This document shows positions 50,041-63,433 of a stretch of DNA of 64,000 nt, one piece after another. The notes under the pieces are model-generated. The model was not told the origin of the DNA, ran no database searches, and saw nothing but the letters and a program-made list of their open reading frames with translations. The DNA is taken from assembly GCA_031761405.1 (NCBI GenBank), contig JASEVX010000001.1:20118977-20182976 (forward strand). Reading direction: 5' to 3'. The position numbers and the translations under genes are program-made. Each line of letters begins with the position of its first letter. Position 1 is the stretch's first letter. Origin of the DNA: Serripes groenlandicus. Taxonomy: Eukaryota > Mollusca > Bivalvia > Cardiida > Cardiidae.

Positions 50041-50929
50041 AAGACAAGTTTAATAGTTGTTTCTTTTTGTCGCCATTGCAACACGTTGTGCACTGAATAT
50101 AATTATGTGAACACTTGTAAAAGCGGCATAAATCACCACACAATCAATCAATTAACTAGTTGGAGTTTCTATCGAGTTAAATCAACGATCAAATAGAGAT
50201 CATAAATAGGTAAATAGTTGTTGAAGACCAACATTCTGTCAGAGACCTAAAATAGTTCTCTGATTATGTACAGGAATTTTTTTAATCTCAAATAATTTCT
50301 TGAGTATTCGAGGTTTTGCTGAATGTAAAGGAAGGTCAGAAGCTTGATACACATTTAGATAGCGACTTATGTGATTTCAAATCGGTGAAGTATTTGTCTT
50401 AAAGTCTAGTATTTATTATAGCGTTATATTGTGTAACCGCAGGCCAAGAATAGTTCTAGTAATGCCATACTTCTGATAGGGACACATTCATTTATACAAG
50501 AAAATTATTCTAATTCTTAATTAACATTGTCTAGTAGAGTTGTCGCTTTTCATTGTAGTCTTTCTTGCAACCACTGATGTTGGTTCAAAGTCATTTAAAG
50601 GTTTTAAGCAGTGATCGGAGTTTTTTTAAATCTATATTGCTGTTTTTTAATTGGACAAACACATTTTATTTATTGTTAGAATGTGATTAAAAGAGAAAGC
50701 ATTAGCTATTGACAGACATGACTCAATTTTATTATTTTCAACGCATTTCTATGTCTAATATGAAATTAATGCTTTCTATATTATTTACATATTTTTTTTT
50801 TCAGTGCAATTTCTAAATGATTTGTTGCAATACCCCTCACTTCTTGACAGTGTTTGCTTACTTATATCAATATCATTTTGTATATCCAGGTGCCAACACT
50901 TTTGGATTTTTTTTATTCTTTTTGAGCTC
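50041..50929. other. Non-coding stretch
   Basis: No frames or motifs of note. It is AT-rich. Confidence 0.4.
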
Positions 50930-52276
50930 ACCTATGCACGAAGTGCAAGGTGAGCTATTGTGATCACATTTTGTCCGTCGTACGTCCGTCGTGCGTCGCC
51001 TGTCGTCCGTCGTCCGTCGTGCGTCGTCAACATTTGCGCTTGTTAACACTCTACAGGCTACATTTTTTGCATCCTATCTTCATGATAGTTTATCAGAACA
51101 TTTGTCTCCATCAAATATTGGACAAGTTTCAAACTGGGCCGCATGAGGTCAAAAACTAGGTCACTAGTTCAAATTGAAGGGAAATCTTGTTAACACTCTT
51201 GAGGCCACATTTTCAACTTGAGCATTCTGAAACTTTATCAGAATGTTTGTCTTGTTGATATGTAAATCAAGTTTGAACATGGGTCATGTCGGGTAAATAC
51301 AAAGAAGTTAACTATGTCAAATTGAAGGAAAATCTTGTTAACACCCCAGAGGCTGCAATTTTTGCTTCAGCAGTTTGAAATGTTGTCAGAATGTTTGTCT
51401 TAAAACTTTCTAGGTCAAGTTTGAATATGGCTCATGTTGGGTCAGAAACCAAATTGAAGGGAAATCTTATTAACACTGTAGAAGCCGCATGTTTTACTTC
51501 AGCAGTTTGAAATGTGTTCAGAATATTGAGCTGAATGATATCTAGGGCAAGTCTGAATATGGTTTATGTCGGGTCAAAAATAAGGTCACTAGGCCAAATT
51601 AAAGGGTAATCTTATTAACACTCTGGAGGCTACATTTTCAACTTGAGCATGTTGAAACTTTATCAGAATGTTTATCGTGATGATATGTAGGTCAAGTTTG
51701 AACATAGGTCATGTTGGGTCAAAAAGTAGGTCACTGGGTCAAATTGAAGGAAAATATTGTTAACACTATAGAGGCCGCATTTTTGCTTCAGAAGTCTGAA
51801 ATCGTAATAATGTTTGTCTTAAAGATATCTAGGTCAAGTTCGAATATGGGACATGTTGGGTCAGAAACTAGGTCACTATGCCAAATGAAGGAAATCTTGT
51901 TAACTCTGTAGAAGACAATTTTTTTGCTACATCAGCTTGACATTTGATGAGAATGTTTATCTAAATCATATCTAAGCCAAGTTCTAATATCGGTCACTAG
52001 CCTGATTTCAAAATAGTTCTCTGAAATGTTCCTTGACTAAACCTCTCTGAACCTTCACCACGTTTGCCCTGGTGAGTGCAATTTGTAAAACACACAGTAA
52101 CTACTTGACGGAAGTTGATTTAATACTGACATATTTCTCAATATAATTAAGCAGAAACTTCAAAATGTTTCTGCCTAAACGTGCTGTCAAATTTTCCTTT
52201 GATTCTCATGTCTTTAATTACTATACTTGTGAGCTCTTGCACTCATGTGAGCGATCAAGGGCCAACAAGGTCCTCA
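50930..52276 (+). mobile_element. Hairpin-headed repeat family H, full copy
   Basis: Starts with a stem-loop (GAGCTCACCT..GCACGAAGTGC..AGGTGAGCT), then a (CGTCCGTCGT)n stretch. Six tandem units of about 130-150 bp follow, marked by TTGAAGGGAAATCTTGTTAA at about 51176, 51325, 51454, 51600, 51746 and 51885. It ends CTTGTGAGCTCTTGCACTCA, GTGAGCGATC and GCCAACAAGGTCC. It codes for nothing and is presumably a non-autonomous transposon. Partial copies are at 14340 (3' part), 49630 (inverted) and 55150 (end only). Confidence 0.75.
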
Positions 52277-52307
52277 TTTTTTCCAATTGCCAGTTTCATA
52301 ATATTTA

Positions 52308-54230
52308 CTATTTTTGATATGATATTTCAAATTGGTTATTTATGTTAAAGTCATAGGTTTTATTGCGACCTCTTTCAAAAATCATAATATTGGTTTTGCT
52401 AGTGTTAAGCTTTAACCCCCATGTATCGCAATAATTACCTATTTGATTTGGAATATTCTGCAGTGTTTCTGCTGATTTTGCAAAGATTACTACATCGTCT
52501 GCAAATAATAGCATAAGTAATTGTTTTCGTCTGACTCAATGTTTATACTATTTAGTATGTCATTGATGTAGAATTATCATAAAATACTACTGGCTGGATC
52601 ACCTTGCTTTACACCCATTTCTGAGATGATAAAGCTGAAGTATTCGTTGTTGTTTTGTACACTTGATTTAATTGATAAGTACATTGCTTTTAATGCATTT
52701 ATAAGATTTGAACTAACATGTTCTGGGTATTTTGCCATAAAATTGTTCTGTCCATTGTGTCGAACATTTTTTTCCCAATCGCGAAATGTACAGTTTCTAT
52801 TTATTTTCAAGTGTTTTTCTTATAATAGACAGAAGAATAAATATACAATCAACTGCTGACTTTCCTTTTTTGAATCAATATTGATTATCGATTATTGTTC
52901 AGTTTGCTCTAGCCCATAGAACTTAGTCTGTTCGACTGTAAAGTATAATATATTTTGGCTACGATATTATTAAGCGTTATGCCACGGTAGTTTTACCTTC
53001 TTCTGAGTAGCCTCCTTTAAATATCGGTACTAGTATACCCTTTCCCAACGATTCAGGATATAAACCTTCTTCAAACATCTTATTATACAGATTAAGGAGA
53101 AAACATGAAATTGTATCAAAAAAATCTTTGACAATTTCTGCTGTTAGCTCATCTATTCCTGGACTTTTGGAGTTATTTTGAGAAAATACTGCTTTTTTTG
53201 GTTCTTCTATCGTAAATGGTCGATCTAACTGTTCGTCGTGTATAGTGTTTTGCTTGTTGTATCATTTTCAGTGTTAGAATGTGAGCCGTATAATGTTTCG
53301 AAATGTTGATAAAGTTTATTACTAGTTGGTTTTTCACCCAAGAAGGAATTGTTATTATATTGCTTTTTAATATATTTATTGACAGTTTTTGTGTCCATTT
53401 TTGCTAACTTTGACATGTCTATCCCTTTATCCTGGGTAAATTGAAATTTATATTTTCATTTAATTTTGTTGTTATCATTTTTATAATGTATGAAACTTTG
53501 TCTATTTATATCTTTTTTTTATACATGTATTTGTTTTTATATTTGTTATATGTTTTTCTTGCATTATGACAGTGATTAATAAACCATGGATTTGTATTGC
53601 TCTGGTTTTGCTTATAATTATATATTTTTTTAATTTTCTGGTTGTTTTACCTTAGAAAATATTTCTAAAGCACATGATCTCATTAGATTGGTAAATTCTA
53701 GAATAGAGTTATCTAATGTTTTTTGTTTTTTTAAATTAGTTGTCTTTTTGATATATAACATTAAGCTTAGATCGTACTATTTTTTTAAAATCTTGCAACA
53801 TAGAAGTATCATATTTTATATACTCTTTATTTTTGTTTCATTAATAGTATTGTTATGTTTTATTTGTTTACTTATACATATACTTATATATAATGCACAA
53901 TGATCCGATAACTCATTTGGATCTAAAGTATGAAAATCATGTACGTCTTTGTCAAAAAAATGTAATCTACCGTACTTGATCCATTACTACCGTCAAAGCT
54001 AATCTTGGCAATATTCGTATCAGATTTTAATCTACAATTTCCAACCATCAGATAAGTGATTTACAAAGTTTTTATCATTTTTTTACCATGGTCGTCAACA
54101 GTTTTATCTTTATTATTGAAAGCACTAGTAGTTTTGGCACAAGTAGTTGTATAGACCTGCCAAAGTGACCAAATATCTGATTTTTCTTTGTCCGTATTAA
54201 GTTTATACATCTCTTTTACACTCTATATGC
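52308..54230 (-). pseudogene. LINE ORF2 fragment: endonuclease end and reverse transcriptase
   Basis: Minus-strand pieces in several frames follow ORF2 order from right to left. An endonuclease C-terminal part (DGSNGSSTVDY near 53990, NELSDHCAL near 53910), a fragment 53225-53416, a palm entry (SPGIDELTAEIVKDFF near 53150), GVKQGDPASS (52577-52810), and the catalytic FADDVVIFAKS with a C-terminal LKLNTSKTNIMIFE (52308-52514). Here FADD stands for the usual Y/F-A-D-D. It has many stops and frameshifts. Confidence 0.75.
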
Positions 54231-55658
54231 ATGTGTGAGTTTTACAAGTTCAAAAACAAGTTCTCACAAAAGACCAAGACCGGTATATTATTTCAATGTC
54301 TGTTTATTTTCAGTTGAACGAAATTCCTACTGTATCTATTCTAAAACATATGGTATTCTCTTTATTCGAACAAGAACCCGTAGAATAATAGAACAATTCC
54401 ACTATAAATGGCTACCTGCCTCATACTCTTCACAATGTCAATATTTTCTAGAACAGAGAACCAAAGAAAGGACGCCCTAACTGAGCCAATGAAAATCTCT
54501 CTTTTTAGTAAATTTGTTTTCGTATTATGTCAAAGCGCTGTATTCAACTGATTATGGTTATCTGATACGTTCGCTTTTCTAATCGATATAATTACGTAGC
54601 CGGGAACCCAAAAAATAACGCGATAATAGAGCCAATGAAATTATCACGGATGTGATGTAAATTTCCAGTAAACATAAATGATGTTTGATTCAATAGCCAG
54701 TGACATGTTACCGATCCATGTACAGTACCCCAAGTCTCCTAAACAAACGACAAACTTTTTCGTTGAAGAAGTCTTATAATAAAAACATTCTCAATATTTT
54801 GATATTTACTGAATGTTGATTGAATTTAAGTCATCGCCACAAGACTAATTTATTTTCAATGAACTTTAGTTTGATTCATATATATATAATACTATAAATG
54901 AGAAGTAGCTGGCCAATGATCGGAGGGAGGGGTAGTGTCATTTGTATAGCTTAAATCACTGGACAATTTTCATAAAATTAGTCAGGAATGTTTCTTAATC
55001 AGTCATCTTTCTAAATTGTTTTTAAAAAATCAGAATCATACAGAACCCTCGTTTGCACTGCATATATGTGCACGTTGAACGCTTCACGGATGTGCATGCT
55101 TATCGCGCCACATGGAAAGGAAGAAACATTGAAATAATTTGGTAATATTTCTTGTTTGATACTTTACCACTCAGGTGAGTGATAAAATAACAACATGGTC
55201 CACTTGTTTTAGTTTCAAAGAGAATCATAAAAGATTTATTGAACCATAATGTTTATTTCATTGATTTTCAAAAATACTAAGAAAACATTACCCTGAACCT
55301 TTAAAATCAGCAATTATTGAATCCACTTAATGTGTGCTATTGGATACATTCTGATGGTGAGTCCCCTGTGTGTAATGTATCTATTTACTTTTTCAAGAAG
55401 CTTATGTGCAAATTGCAATGAAACAATCTTGACAATGTCCTTTTTATAATTACTTAAAACAATTTAATATCTCTATGGGTAAATATCCTCAAATACCTTT
55501 AAATGATCTAGATTTTTAAAAAAAAATCAGGTATTCATGAGTTTTGCATTTTATTCTTTATTGGTAAACATATATATATATATATATCTTGTTTAAACAA
55601 AATTGTAGGGCTATTGTATTATAATTTGTCAGTCATCAACAATAAGCATGTGAACACG
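54231..55658. other. Non-coding; end of a family H repeat at 55150-55210
   Basis: ACTCAGGTGAGTGATAAAAT and AACAACATGGTCC near 55170-55205 match the 3' end of family H. Nothing else is recognised. It may be part of an insertion that split a LINE (see findings). Confidence 0.4.
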
Positions 55659-55857
55659 TTAACCCTTTCCCCCATAGAACAAATCTGCAGCAAAATACTT
55701 TAAAATATTGACAATTTCTGAAAATGAAATTACGATAACTGAGCAGATTGAAATTATTGTGGCAACATAATTACTCATTATACGTAAGTTTTACTTTTGT
55801 TACAACGTTTCCAAAAGCTGTCTGCTGCAGAGGCGTGTGATTGTGGGAAAGGGTTAA
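55659..55857. mobile_element. Palindromic MITE family P
   Basis: TTAACCCTTTCCCCCATAGA left end, a worn centre, GTCTGCTGCAGAGGCGTG and TGTGGGAAAGGGTTAA right end (199 bp). Confidence 0.85.
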
Positions 55858-57599
55858 AGGACAATCAACACATTTGTTTTCTTTATAAAATAACTGTCGG
55901 TTAGACTTGGGTTTGTGGTGTCTAAATTTATGTCAAATGAAAAGAAATCTTGTCAATTCATTATGGAGTTCGAATTGTCAAAAGAATTGTGGTAAGAAAT
56001 ACTTTAATTTTCATTCATGGTTGTCTATGTTACTCAATTGAAAACAATACATGACCATCATGATCCTAACGTTTAAGTATCGGTTTCATCATTAATATAT
56101 ATATAAAGGTTTATGAATATGTTTATATTTAAGCTTATTCGTCAACAAACTCTTGCAGAGCAAATACAAGCTTAATCTATAATGATGAATTTTGTAGACT
56201 GTTGAAAAGTATAACAACTTTTATATCAATGTAGGTTATTAGGTATCTTTTATACATCTAACACTTAAAAACCGTATAAAATGTTATCAGACTGTGTGAA
56301 TTTGCAATGTAATTAGGGTCCACACTGCCACAAGACTTTAAAAACCATTCCTACATCAACATTCTTCTACCAATTTAAAATGTAATACATACTAGCAAAT
56401 ACACAATGTAAAATTACGCTTACAATTAAAAAAAAAAGAGGAAGTATGATAGAAAAGTTCTGATAAGCTTGTACATTCATTACAATGTTACCAACGTGAT
56501 TTGTAAGAAGCTTTATAAAAGTCTAGTTCTGTATATGTTTCATATAAAGAGAAAGATTTTGACATATATTACAGTTGCTTTTAATATTAAAAGAAAGCAA
56601 TAATGCCGAAATGTAATTCACTAGTATTTTGATTTGTATTTTGATGTTACTATTTTTTATTAGTCTTTTGATTTGTATTTTGATGTTAATATTTGAATTT
56701 GTGTATGAATGCATCAACATTTTTTTTCAAACAACTTCTTTAGTGAAACCACTCTGAGAATTGGTATGAAACATCACAAATAGCATCCTCTCAAATTAAT
56801 GTCAACCATTCTGGTTTTCACTAATAAACAGACACAATTTTTAAAACGTTTTCTTGCTCATTATAGCTTCAGTGATATAATGTGTGCCTAGTGCAGTGGA
56901 GCGATACTGGCCATCTAAGGCCTCTTGTTGTATAATGTTTGATACTGACCAGTCTTAACTTACATAATATTTTTACTTTAACCTGATTTTAGTCTTTGTA
57001 GTGTTTGTTCTTTTGAAATTTGATTAAAACAATTAACTGGTGTTTTTTGTAGTATACTGTGTTTATCCTTTAATACACATTCAATCTTTTCTTCTTACCA
57101 TCTCCACAGGAAACTCTCCAATAACAATTTAAATTAACACTAAATCAGGTAATGACCAAAGATTGATTGCCTTAATTTTTACCATTTATTGTTTCAAACC
57201 CTTATCTACTATGATGACCAATCGATTAAAACCAAAACAGAGATTTTGTGTGTCAGCATTATTTGACAATAATTTCACATAACAGAGCATGTGTTCCATA
57301 CAAATATTTGGTCGTTGATTTATTGTTGGTACAAATTGAAATTAATCATAACCTCTTGTCCATTTATCTTTAAAATAGTCTTATATGTTATGTTGTATGA
57401 TTGATCATCTCATTCTCTTTAACACAGATTATGCCAGGTTATATATCATACCTAATACTTAGATCTTCAAATACCGATAATTAGTTACTAACTACAGATT
57501 TACCGAGACCTCAACCAATTATCATGCTTTAATGCTGTGTAATCTTTATATTTAAGTGTACTTATTTTATTTCTACGTGTGCAACACAACATTGCGGCT
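55858..57599. other. Non-coding; short direct repeat
   Basis: TTTGATTTGTATTTTGATGT occurs at about 56630 and 56668, a duplicated unit of about 40 bp. No gene is recognised. Confidence 0.4.
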
Positions 57600-58753
57600 T
57601 CTTTGATGCTTTGCATCAAACATTCGTCTTGTACCTCTTTGGTATGTCTGCTGTATTAATAAAAGTTCCATCGTCAATATCTACATTACTATCACATTCG
57701 ATAGTCTTTCAGGCCTGATGTTCTGCTATTGAAATAACCTAATACGATTATTCTACGCTTTACGCTGTAGCACTCTACATCTGATTCTAGCAATTCAAAC
57801 ATGTCCACTTCGCTTTGGTCTATAACGTTCGAGTTCTTCGGTGGAATATATGTAGCACAGACTGCTCATATATAACGTCTGCTTACTATTTTCTGTTTCC
57901 CTGCTAATACATGTGGATGTTGATTGTAAAGCTTGCCAATTATATACAGCTTGTCGCCATACATTCGAACGTATCGTCCGTTGGCTTTATCATACATTGT
58001 ATTTCAAAACGTCACGAAGGACTTTGCGTGCATTATTGATCTCTTTAGGCCACTGTGGACCTACACCAAACCCATTTTGTTTTAATTGTGTGAGTGCTTT
58101 ATGACTTCAGTCATGACCTTTTCCCGTTCGTGGAAATACTGGAAATTGACAATAATGGGTCTTGGTCCTTCTACTTCTGAATTGTGGTGTGCTCTTTCAA
58201 TGAGACTTTCAAATCATTGCAATAAGTATCATATGAATCACTTACAAACGTGCATGACTTCTCCACCTCGGTAACTCGAGAATCAATATTTGTAACATTT
58301 TCCTCAAGATCATTCAATTTTGAATTTATTTTGGTTGAGATCTGTTTCATTTTATTTATTCTAGGGAGAACTGACTTTAACTGCTTTATGTCTTAAAGTA
58401 GTTCTATAGCCAATGCATGAATGGTCTGTGGAGACTGGGGCTTAGGGGGCGGCGGAAGACGGAATATTGTACTGTTCCATGGGTGTGGTGGGGTAAAGCG
58501 GCATTCCGTTGTAGGTTTGAGGAGACTGTATTCCAAATGGATGAGATTGGTTTACATAGGATGTAGCAGTGAGATTCATGTCGCTTTCTCCAAAAGTGGT
58601 CACTATATTGTCAATGCATTTATTCAGTTTTGTCAACTTTGTTTTACTCACCCCCACCCACAACAACACAATAACCGGTTTGTCCACTTTTCTCACTTTG
58701 TTGACCTTCCAAGGGAGAAACAACCCGGTTGTTGGTGCTTTCTTCGGTGGCAT
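57600..58753 (-). pseudogene. LINE 5' part: ORF1 and endonuclease start
   Basis: From right to left on the minus strand: ORF1 begins MPPKKAPTTGLFLPWKVNKV at 58753 and runs open for 103 aa. After breaks a coiled-coil stretch (KMKQISTKINSKLNDLEENV, then DSRVTEVEKSC) follows near 58270-58350. At 57640-57860 an endonuclease piece (YIPPKNSNVIDQSEVDMFEL, then ILVLGYFNSRT-like) has Tyr in place of Asp in the usual GDFNSRT. The piece stops near 57605. It is orientated like the fragment at 52308. Confidence 0.6.
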
Positions 58754-58880
58754 CTATAGTTCTTCACATATGTGCCATAATAAATACCTTTCTTTGAATC
58801 TTTAGTCTGTTGTTTTTTAAGAATATTCTTATTGATTTTGCTCTCTAATTTGCATGACTTCGTACATCTTCTCGTGTTTG

Positions 58881-59285
58881 TGAAGCTTCCCATTAAGAAT
58901 CATGGAATTCTGACCGGTGCTTGCTTAGAAATAGGACACGAAAATATATCATATTGTCTAGAAATTCAAAGGGCCATAAATCTGTGAAAAATCATTACGC
59001 CGGCACATGGTGATAAAATGCACATCTCATCGTGTTAGTGAATGTTCCCATTAAGTATCATTGAATTCCGACCGGTGGTTGCTGAGAAATTACCCGGACA
59101 CAAATGGTCCTATATCATATTATATAGAAATTAAAAAGGCAATAATTTTGTGAAAAATCACCGAACCGGAACATGGTGATAATATGCATATCTCCTCTTG
59201 TTAGTGAAGCTTCCCGTAAGGTTTCATTGAATTAAAGTAAGCAGTTGCTGAGAAATAGCCCGGACAAAAGTGGGACGGGAAGCAT
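58881..59285. repeat. Tandem repeat of about 160 bp, 2.5 copies
   Basis: Units start TGAAGCTTCCCATTAAG at 58881, TGAATGTTCCCATTAAG at 59039 and TGAAGCTTCCCGTAAGG at 59205. Each contains GACCGGTG...TTGCTGAGAAAT-like and ACATGGTGATAA sequence. Confidence 0.8.
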
Positions 59286-61056
59286 AATAAAAAGAGCAAC
59301 GCATGCGGGTACCTGACACTAGTCTGCTTAGTATCCAAGCGAGAGTTTTACAAGATGGCAACTAATACAAAACTATTGTGTATAATTAGTTTGAAATTCA
59401 GTTAAGAATGGCAATAACCCATTCAAAATATATGACATGGTTATGAAGTTTCAAAGCTCTTCCCTGAATGCTTAGTGGGGAAAAATGAACTTTAACAAAA
59501 GACTTAACCAAAATTCCGACTTAAAAAGGGCTATTAGTTTGACAAAAATGCAATCAAGAGTTATAGCACTTGTCCCTGTGGTTGCTACTATGATGTCACA
59601 CAACTATATACTTTCTAAGCTCTACCTGGAATGGTTAGTGAGTAAAACTTAACTTTAACAAAAACCTTAACGACATATACGACGCAGGACGATATCGACA
59701 ATGACGACGGACGCCGAGGAAGCTATGACATTAGCATATCTGTCTGAAACAGACGCGCTGAAATGAAATCGATGAACTGTAAATATTAACTACATTGGTG
59801 TCAATGTTCTGATTAAGTTCCTTGAACATTGTATGAAAATTGTAGCTTCTTAGTGTTCAAATTGTGACCTAGTGATCTAGTATTTGACCCAATGTATCAA
59901 GTTTCGAACTTGATTGAGATTTGACAATATTCCTGATGATTTGTCATACTAATTGGAAGACAAGTATGGCATATTGAGTGTTTATTAGGTTGTACTAAGA
60001 CTTTACCTTATATGACCCAGCTTTTAACCTGACAGAAATTTGATGGAGATAGAGGTTGTGATTAATTTCAATTAAGATTGATTGAACCAAAAATAGCTGT
60101 TATTATGTTCACAAGGAAATTAGACCGAGTGACCTAATTTTTCACCTCCAATATCCTAGTTACTAAATTAACCGAGATACCTTTTCATGAAGATAGGATG
60201 AAAAAAGGGACTAAATGTGTTCACAAGGTTATTCTTAATATGAATGTGTTAGCTAATTTTTGACAAATTTTGACAAACGCTTGAAAGTCAGTTTGTGACG
60301 AAGTTAAATTTTACCGAAACACAACAATGTCGGAAAGCCAAACACGACCCAGTCATATCATTTGCTATAGCCATGCGTATTATTCCTAGGAACATGTGTT
60401 ACAAATTTCATTTGATAATAGTGAACGTTTTTGAGTTATTAGGTAAGGTTAAAGTTTTGTGACGACGCAGATGCTGACGACGACGCTTAGGGTATCCCAT
60501 AACCCCGACTCTCTTTCTTCGAATAACAGACAAGCTAAACAAACATTGGGAGTAATGGCTTCCTTCCTTGTTTCTCAGGATTGCGACGAACACATTACAA
60601 CTGATGCATCGGTGCCAGGATAAATAATACCAGTACGGGTAATGCATCTAGGAAGAGCCATAATAATAATACTATCATACTAAAATACTGTTGAAAGCGG
60701 CGTAAAACACCAAACACTGATTAAATTGAAAGAAGATATAACTATAATTACGCTGAAAATACGTATGTTGAGAAATAGGAAGAAGCAGATAGACAGATCC
60801 ACATTTACACAGGAAGTCACCTCAATACTGAGTTTAACAACGAACCGTATCTTCCGGAAATGCGCCATGGCTTCACGCAATTGTGTTAGCTCAGAATAAT
60901 ATACGTCCTCGACGGTTTAGACCGGTCCTGGCTAGTTTTACGATCTCTAAAGTTAAAAAGAGAAAATATGTATGCACAAGAACTGCAACAAATGACTTGA
61001 ATAGATTGCAAAGATGCACATTTGAATAAAGTACTTACCCTTTCCCGCTTGCATAC
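59286..61056. other. Diverged repeats, no gene
   Basis: GACGACGGACGCCGAGGAAG and GACGACGCAGATGCTGACGA near 59703 and 60462 resemble ends of mollusc-type repeats. 60680-60715 (TGTTGAAAGCGGCGTAAAAC) is a lone SINE tail. No coding frame is convincing. Confidence 0.4.
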
Positions 61057-61340
61057 GTGACGAGCACCTGTAGCACAGTCGGTAGCGAAGCGGACTTGTG
61101 AGTTCGAATCTCAGCTCGGCTAACATTCTTTTCGACGTTTGACAAAAGTCACCGTGACAAGCGTCATTCCACCAATGGGATAAAAGTCTTTGTGGAAAAG
61201 TAGCCAGATGCTTGGAAAGAATGTTGTGTGGAGTACTGGTGTGAGAAATCCAGGAAACGATGAGTAGGTGAACTGGCCGCCGTGATATGACAGGAAAATT
61301 GTTGAAAACGGCGTTAAACCACAATCAATCAATCATACGT
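61057..61340 (+). mobile_element. SINE family B
   Basis: Head CTGTAGCACAGTCGGTAGCG with B box GAGTTCGAATCTC, body CGGCTAACATTCTTTTCGAC to GGCCGCCGTGATATGAC, tail GTTGAAAACGGCGTTAAACC, (AATC)n end. It is the cleanest copy of the family in the window. Confidence 0.88.
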
Positions 61341-61604
61341 ACATGTTTCTGCAACAAACGCTTATTGAACATATTTGGGCAAAATAACACATTTTCTCAT
61401 AATGAGCAAATTCTCCTTTTGTCAGGATCCTTCCAACTCCTTTTTAAAAATACATGAAGAGGATAATTTTGACATCTTAAGTGTTGATGTTTCAAAGTGT
61501 TCTGCTGCATATTTTCTGTATGTCTGAAGAAGTATAGATATAGGTCTTACTATCCGCCCATATGTATATAGTTAAATCAGTCTCATTTTTTTTTGAACAA
61601 TGCA

Positions 61605-61836
61605 TTAACCCTTTCCCTCATATAGACGCTTTCTGACGCCTCTGCAGCAGACGGCTTTTTGAAAACATAGTGACAAAAGAAGAAATTGCACAAAACGTGC
61701 AATTTTGCTTCTTTTGCCACAATGTTTTCCACTTTTTGTCATAGGTTATCCATTCAATTATGGAGATTTTCTATGTTTTGACAAAATACGTTCAAATTCG
61801 TCTGCTGCAGAATTGTCGTATGAGGGAAAGGGTTAA
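61605..61836. mobile_element. Palindromic MITE family P, best copy
   Basis: 232 bp. TTAACCCTTTCCCTCATATA left end, CTCTGCAGCAGACG, AAGAAGAAATTGCACAAAAC with inverse GTGCAATTTTGCTTCTTTTG, CCACAATG, GTCTGCTGCAG, TATGAGGGAAAGGGTTAA right end. It gives the family structure: nested inverted blocks with single-stranded spacers between. Confidence 0.9.
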
Positions 61837-62389
61837 GGTATAAAACACACAAAAATGTATCAAAATTAAAGAAAATCATTACAATATGAAGAAGATACAT
61901 TAATCCTCTGCTAGTTTGTATCTTTTTCATATTTGTAGACTTAAACATATTGATTTGCATTGTATTTTGGAAAATGTGTTGCTTTTTATCCTGTTTACTT
62001 GTTGTCCGTTGCTTTTTGTCCTGTTTCTTTTTATCCTACAATCGCGAATAGAAGGGGTATTATACATTTAGTAACAGAACGTAAATTGGTTATTTACTGC
62101 TGTAAAACATTTCTGCCGTAAATGAAAAATGCGTGGTTTTTTCTGCTTCTGTATTTTGGAATTTCAAGAAGCGCGATCTGGCAAAAAATAAGAAAAAAGC
62201 ATTGATGAAGAAATGAAAAGCAGTCGATATAAATTACAAAAGTATTTCAACCCAAGCTTTCACACCTGAAACGATGTCTGTTGCCGAAATAAAGACAATG
62301 CTTAAGGATTGAGGTATCGCAGCTAAAGTGCGAAAAAAGAAAAGCTTATTAAAATACTTAAATTAAATATGTGATTAACTGCGAATAAA
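61837..62389. other. Non-coding stretch
   Basis: TTGCTTTTTATCCTGTTTAC is repeated locally near 61980-62035. No gene is recognised. Confidence 0.4.
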
Positions 62390-62512
62390 GTTGAAAACAT
62401 TGTGACAAAAAGCTAAAAAGCTCATGTTGAGTAATTTATGCTTTTGTCACAATGTTTTCAAAATGGTCTGATGCAGACGCGTCAGAAAGCGTGTGTATGT
62501 GGGAAAAGTTTA
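62390..62512. mobile_element. Palindromic MITE family P, right half
   Basis: CATTGTGACAAAAAGC, inverse GCTTTTGTCACAATG, GTCTGATGCAGACGCGTCAG, TATGTGGGAAAAGTTTA. Confidence 0.75.
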
Positions 62513-63433
62513 CGATAAAATCCACCTTACTATGTTGTGAATTAAAAACTAAACTTCAATCAACTCTATTGACCGCAATTTACAAATATCAGACTTTACT
62601 CATACATACGCATTTTGAAGCATCAATAGTTCACTGGTTTTAAAAACAGTGTATAAATTGGAGACAGATATCATTAATCATTATTCATTAATTAATGAAT
62701 GATTTCAATTCTGTTCAATTGTTATTTAATTTAGTTCAACATCCATGAGTTAGCCATGGAGATTTTGCATAATTGTGCATACTTATATGTATATCATTAG
62801 TCTATTGGTTATTTTTCATCATGGAGATGCTTATGTATATACTGCAGTGTGTTCCATAGTAAACACAACATAAACGGTTTAAGCTATGCCTATCAAACTG
62901 AACGAAACCTACCTGTTTTATGAATGGAAAACAGGTAGAACATGTTTGGTTAACCGACTTAGGAACGGTATATCGACAAAACCTATATAGGTTTCGCAAA
63001 ACAGGTTTTGAGTTTTGTGACTATGTAACACAGGGCTGGTTAACATGAAACATGTGTAAATAAATACTACCAATTTACAGATGTTTTGGTTTTATCCATA
63101 TTAAGCTATAAACCAGTTTATTTGGTTAACTGTCCGACACGACTATCCCCGAGGCCTTAATTGTTTTATTACCCCGTTCACAGCGTGTGATCGATTATCG
63201 GTAAATAACGGAACCTAACGGAGATTAACGAATTAATTGTTTGAGAGCGCAGATAGGCTTATCGATATTTGATATTTATCTGATGATCAAAATTCTTCGG
63301 TATAGTCTTGTGTATTCATTTTCGAATAATGAGAAAGTAGGTTGCTTGAGTTATGTACATGTAACAGGCGACTGATTTAAACGTTACTAAAGATAACATA
63401 TCATATAGCATAATAGTATGGTTCACACCATCT

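Noticed and set aside
58421..58759. 112-aa plus-strand frame
   Set aside because: Antisense of the LINE ORF1 start, which has the better protein character.
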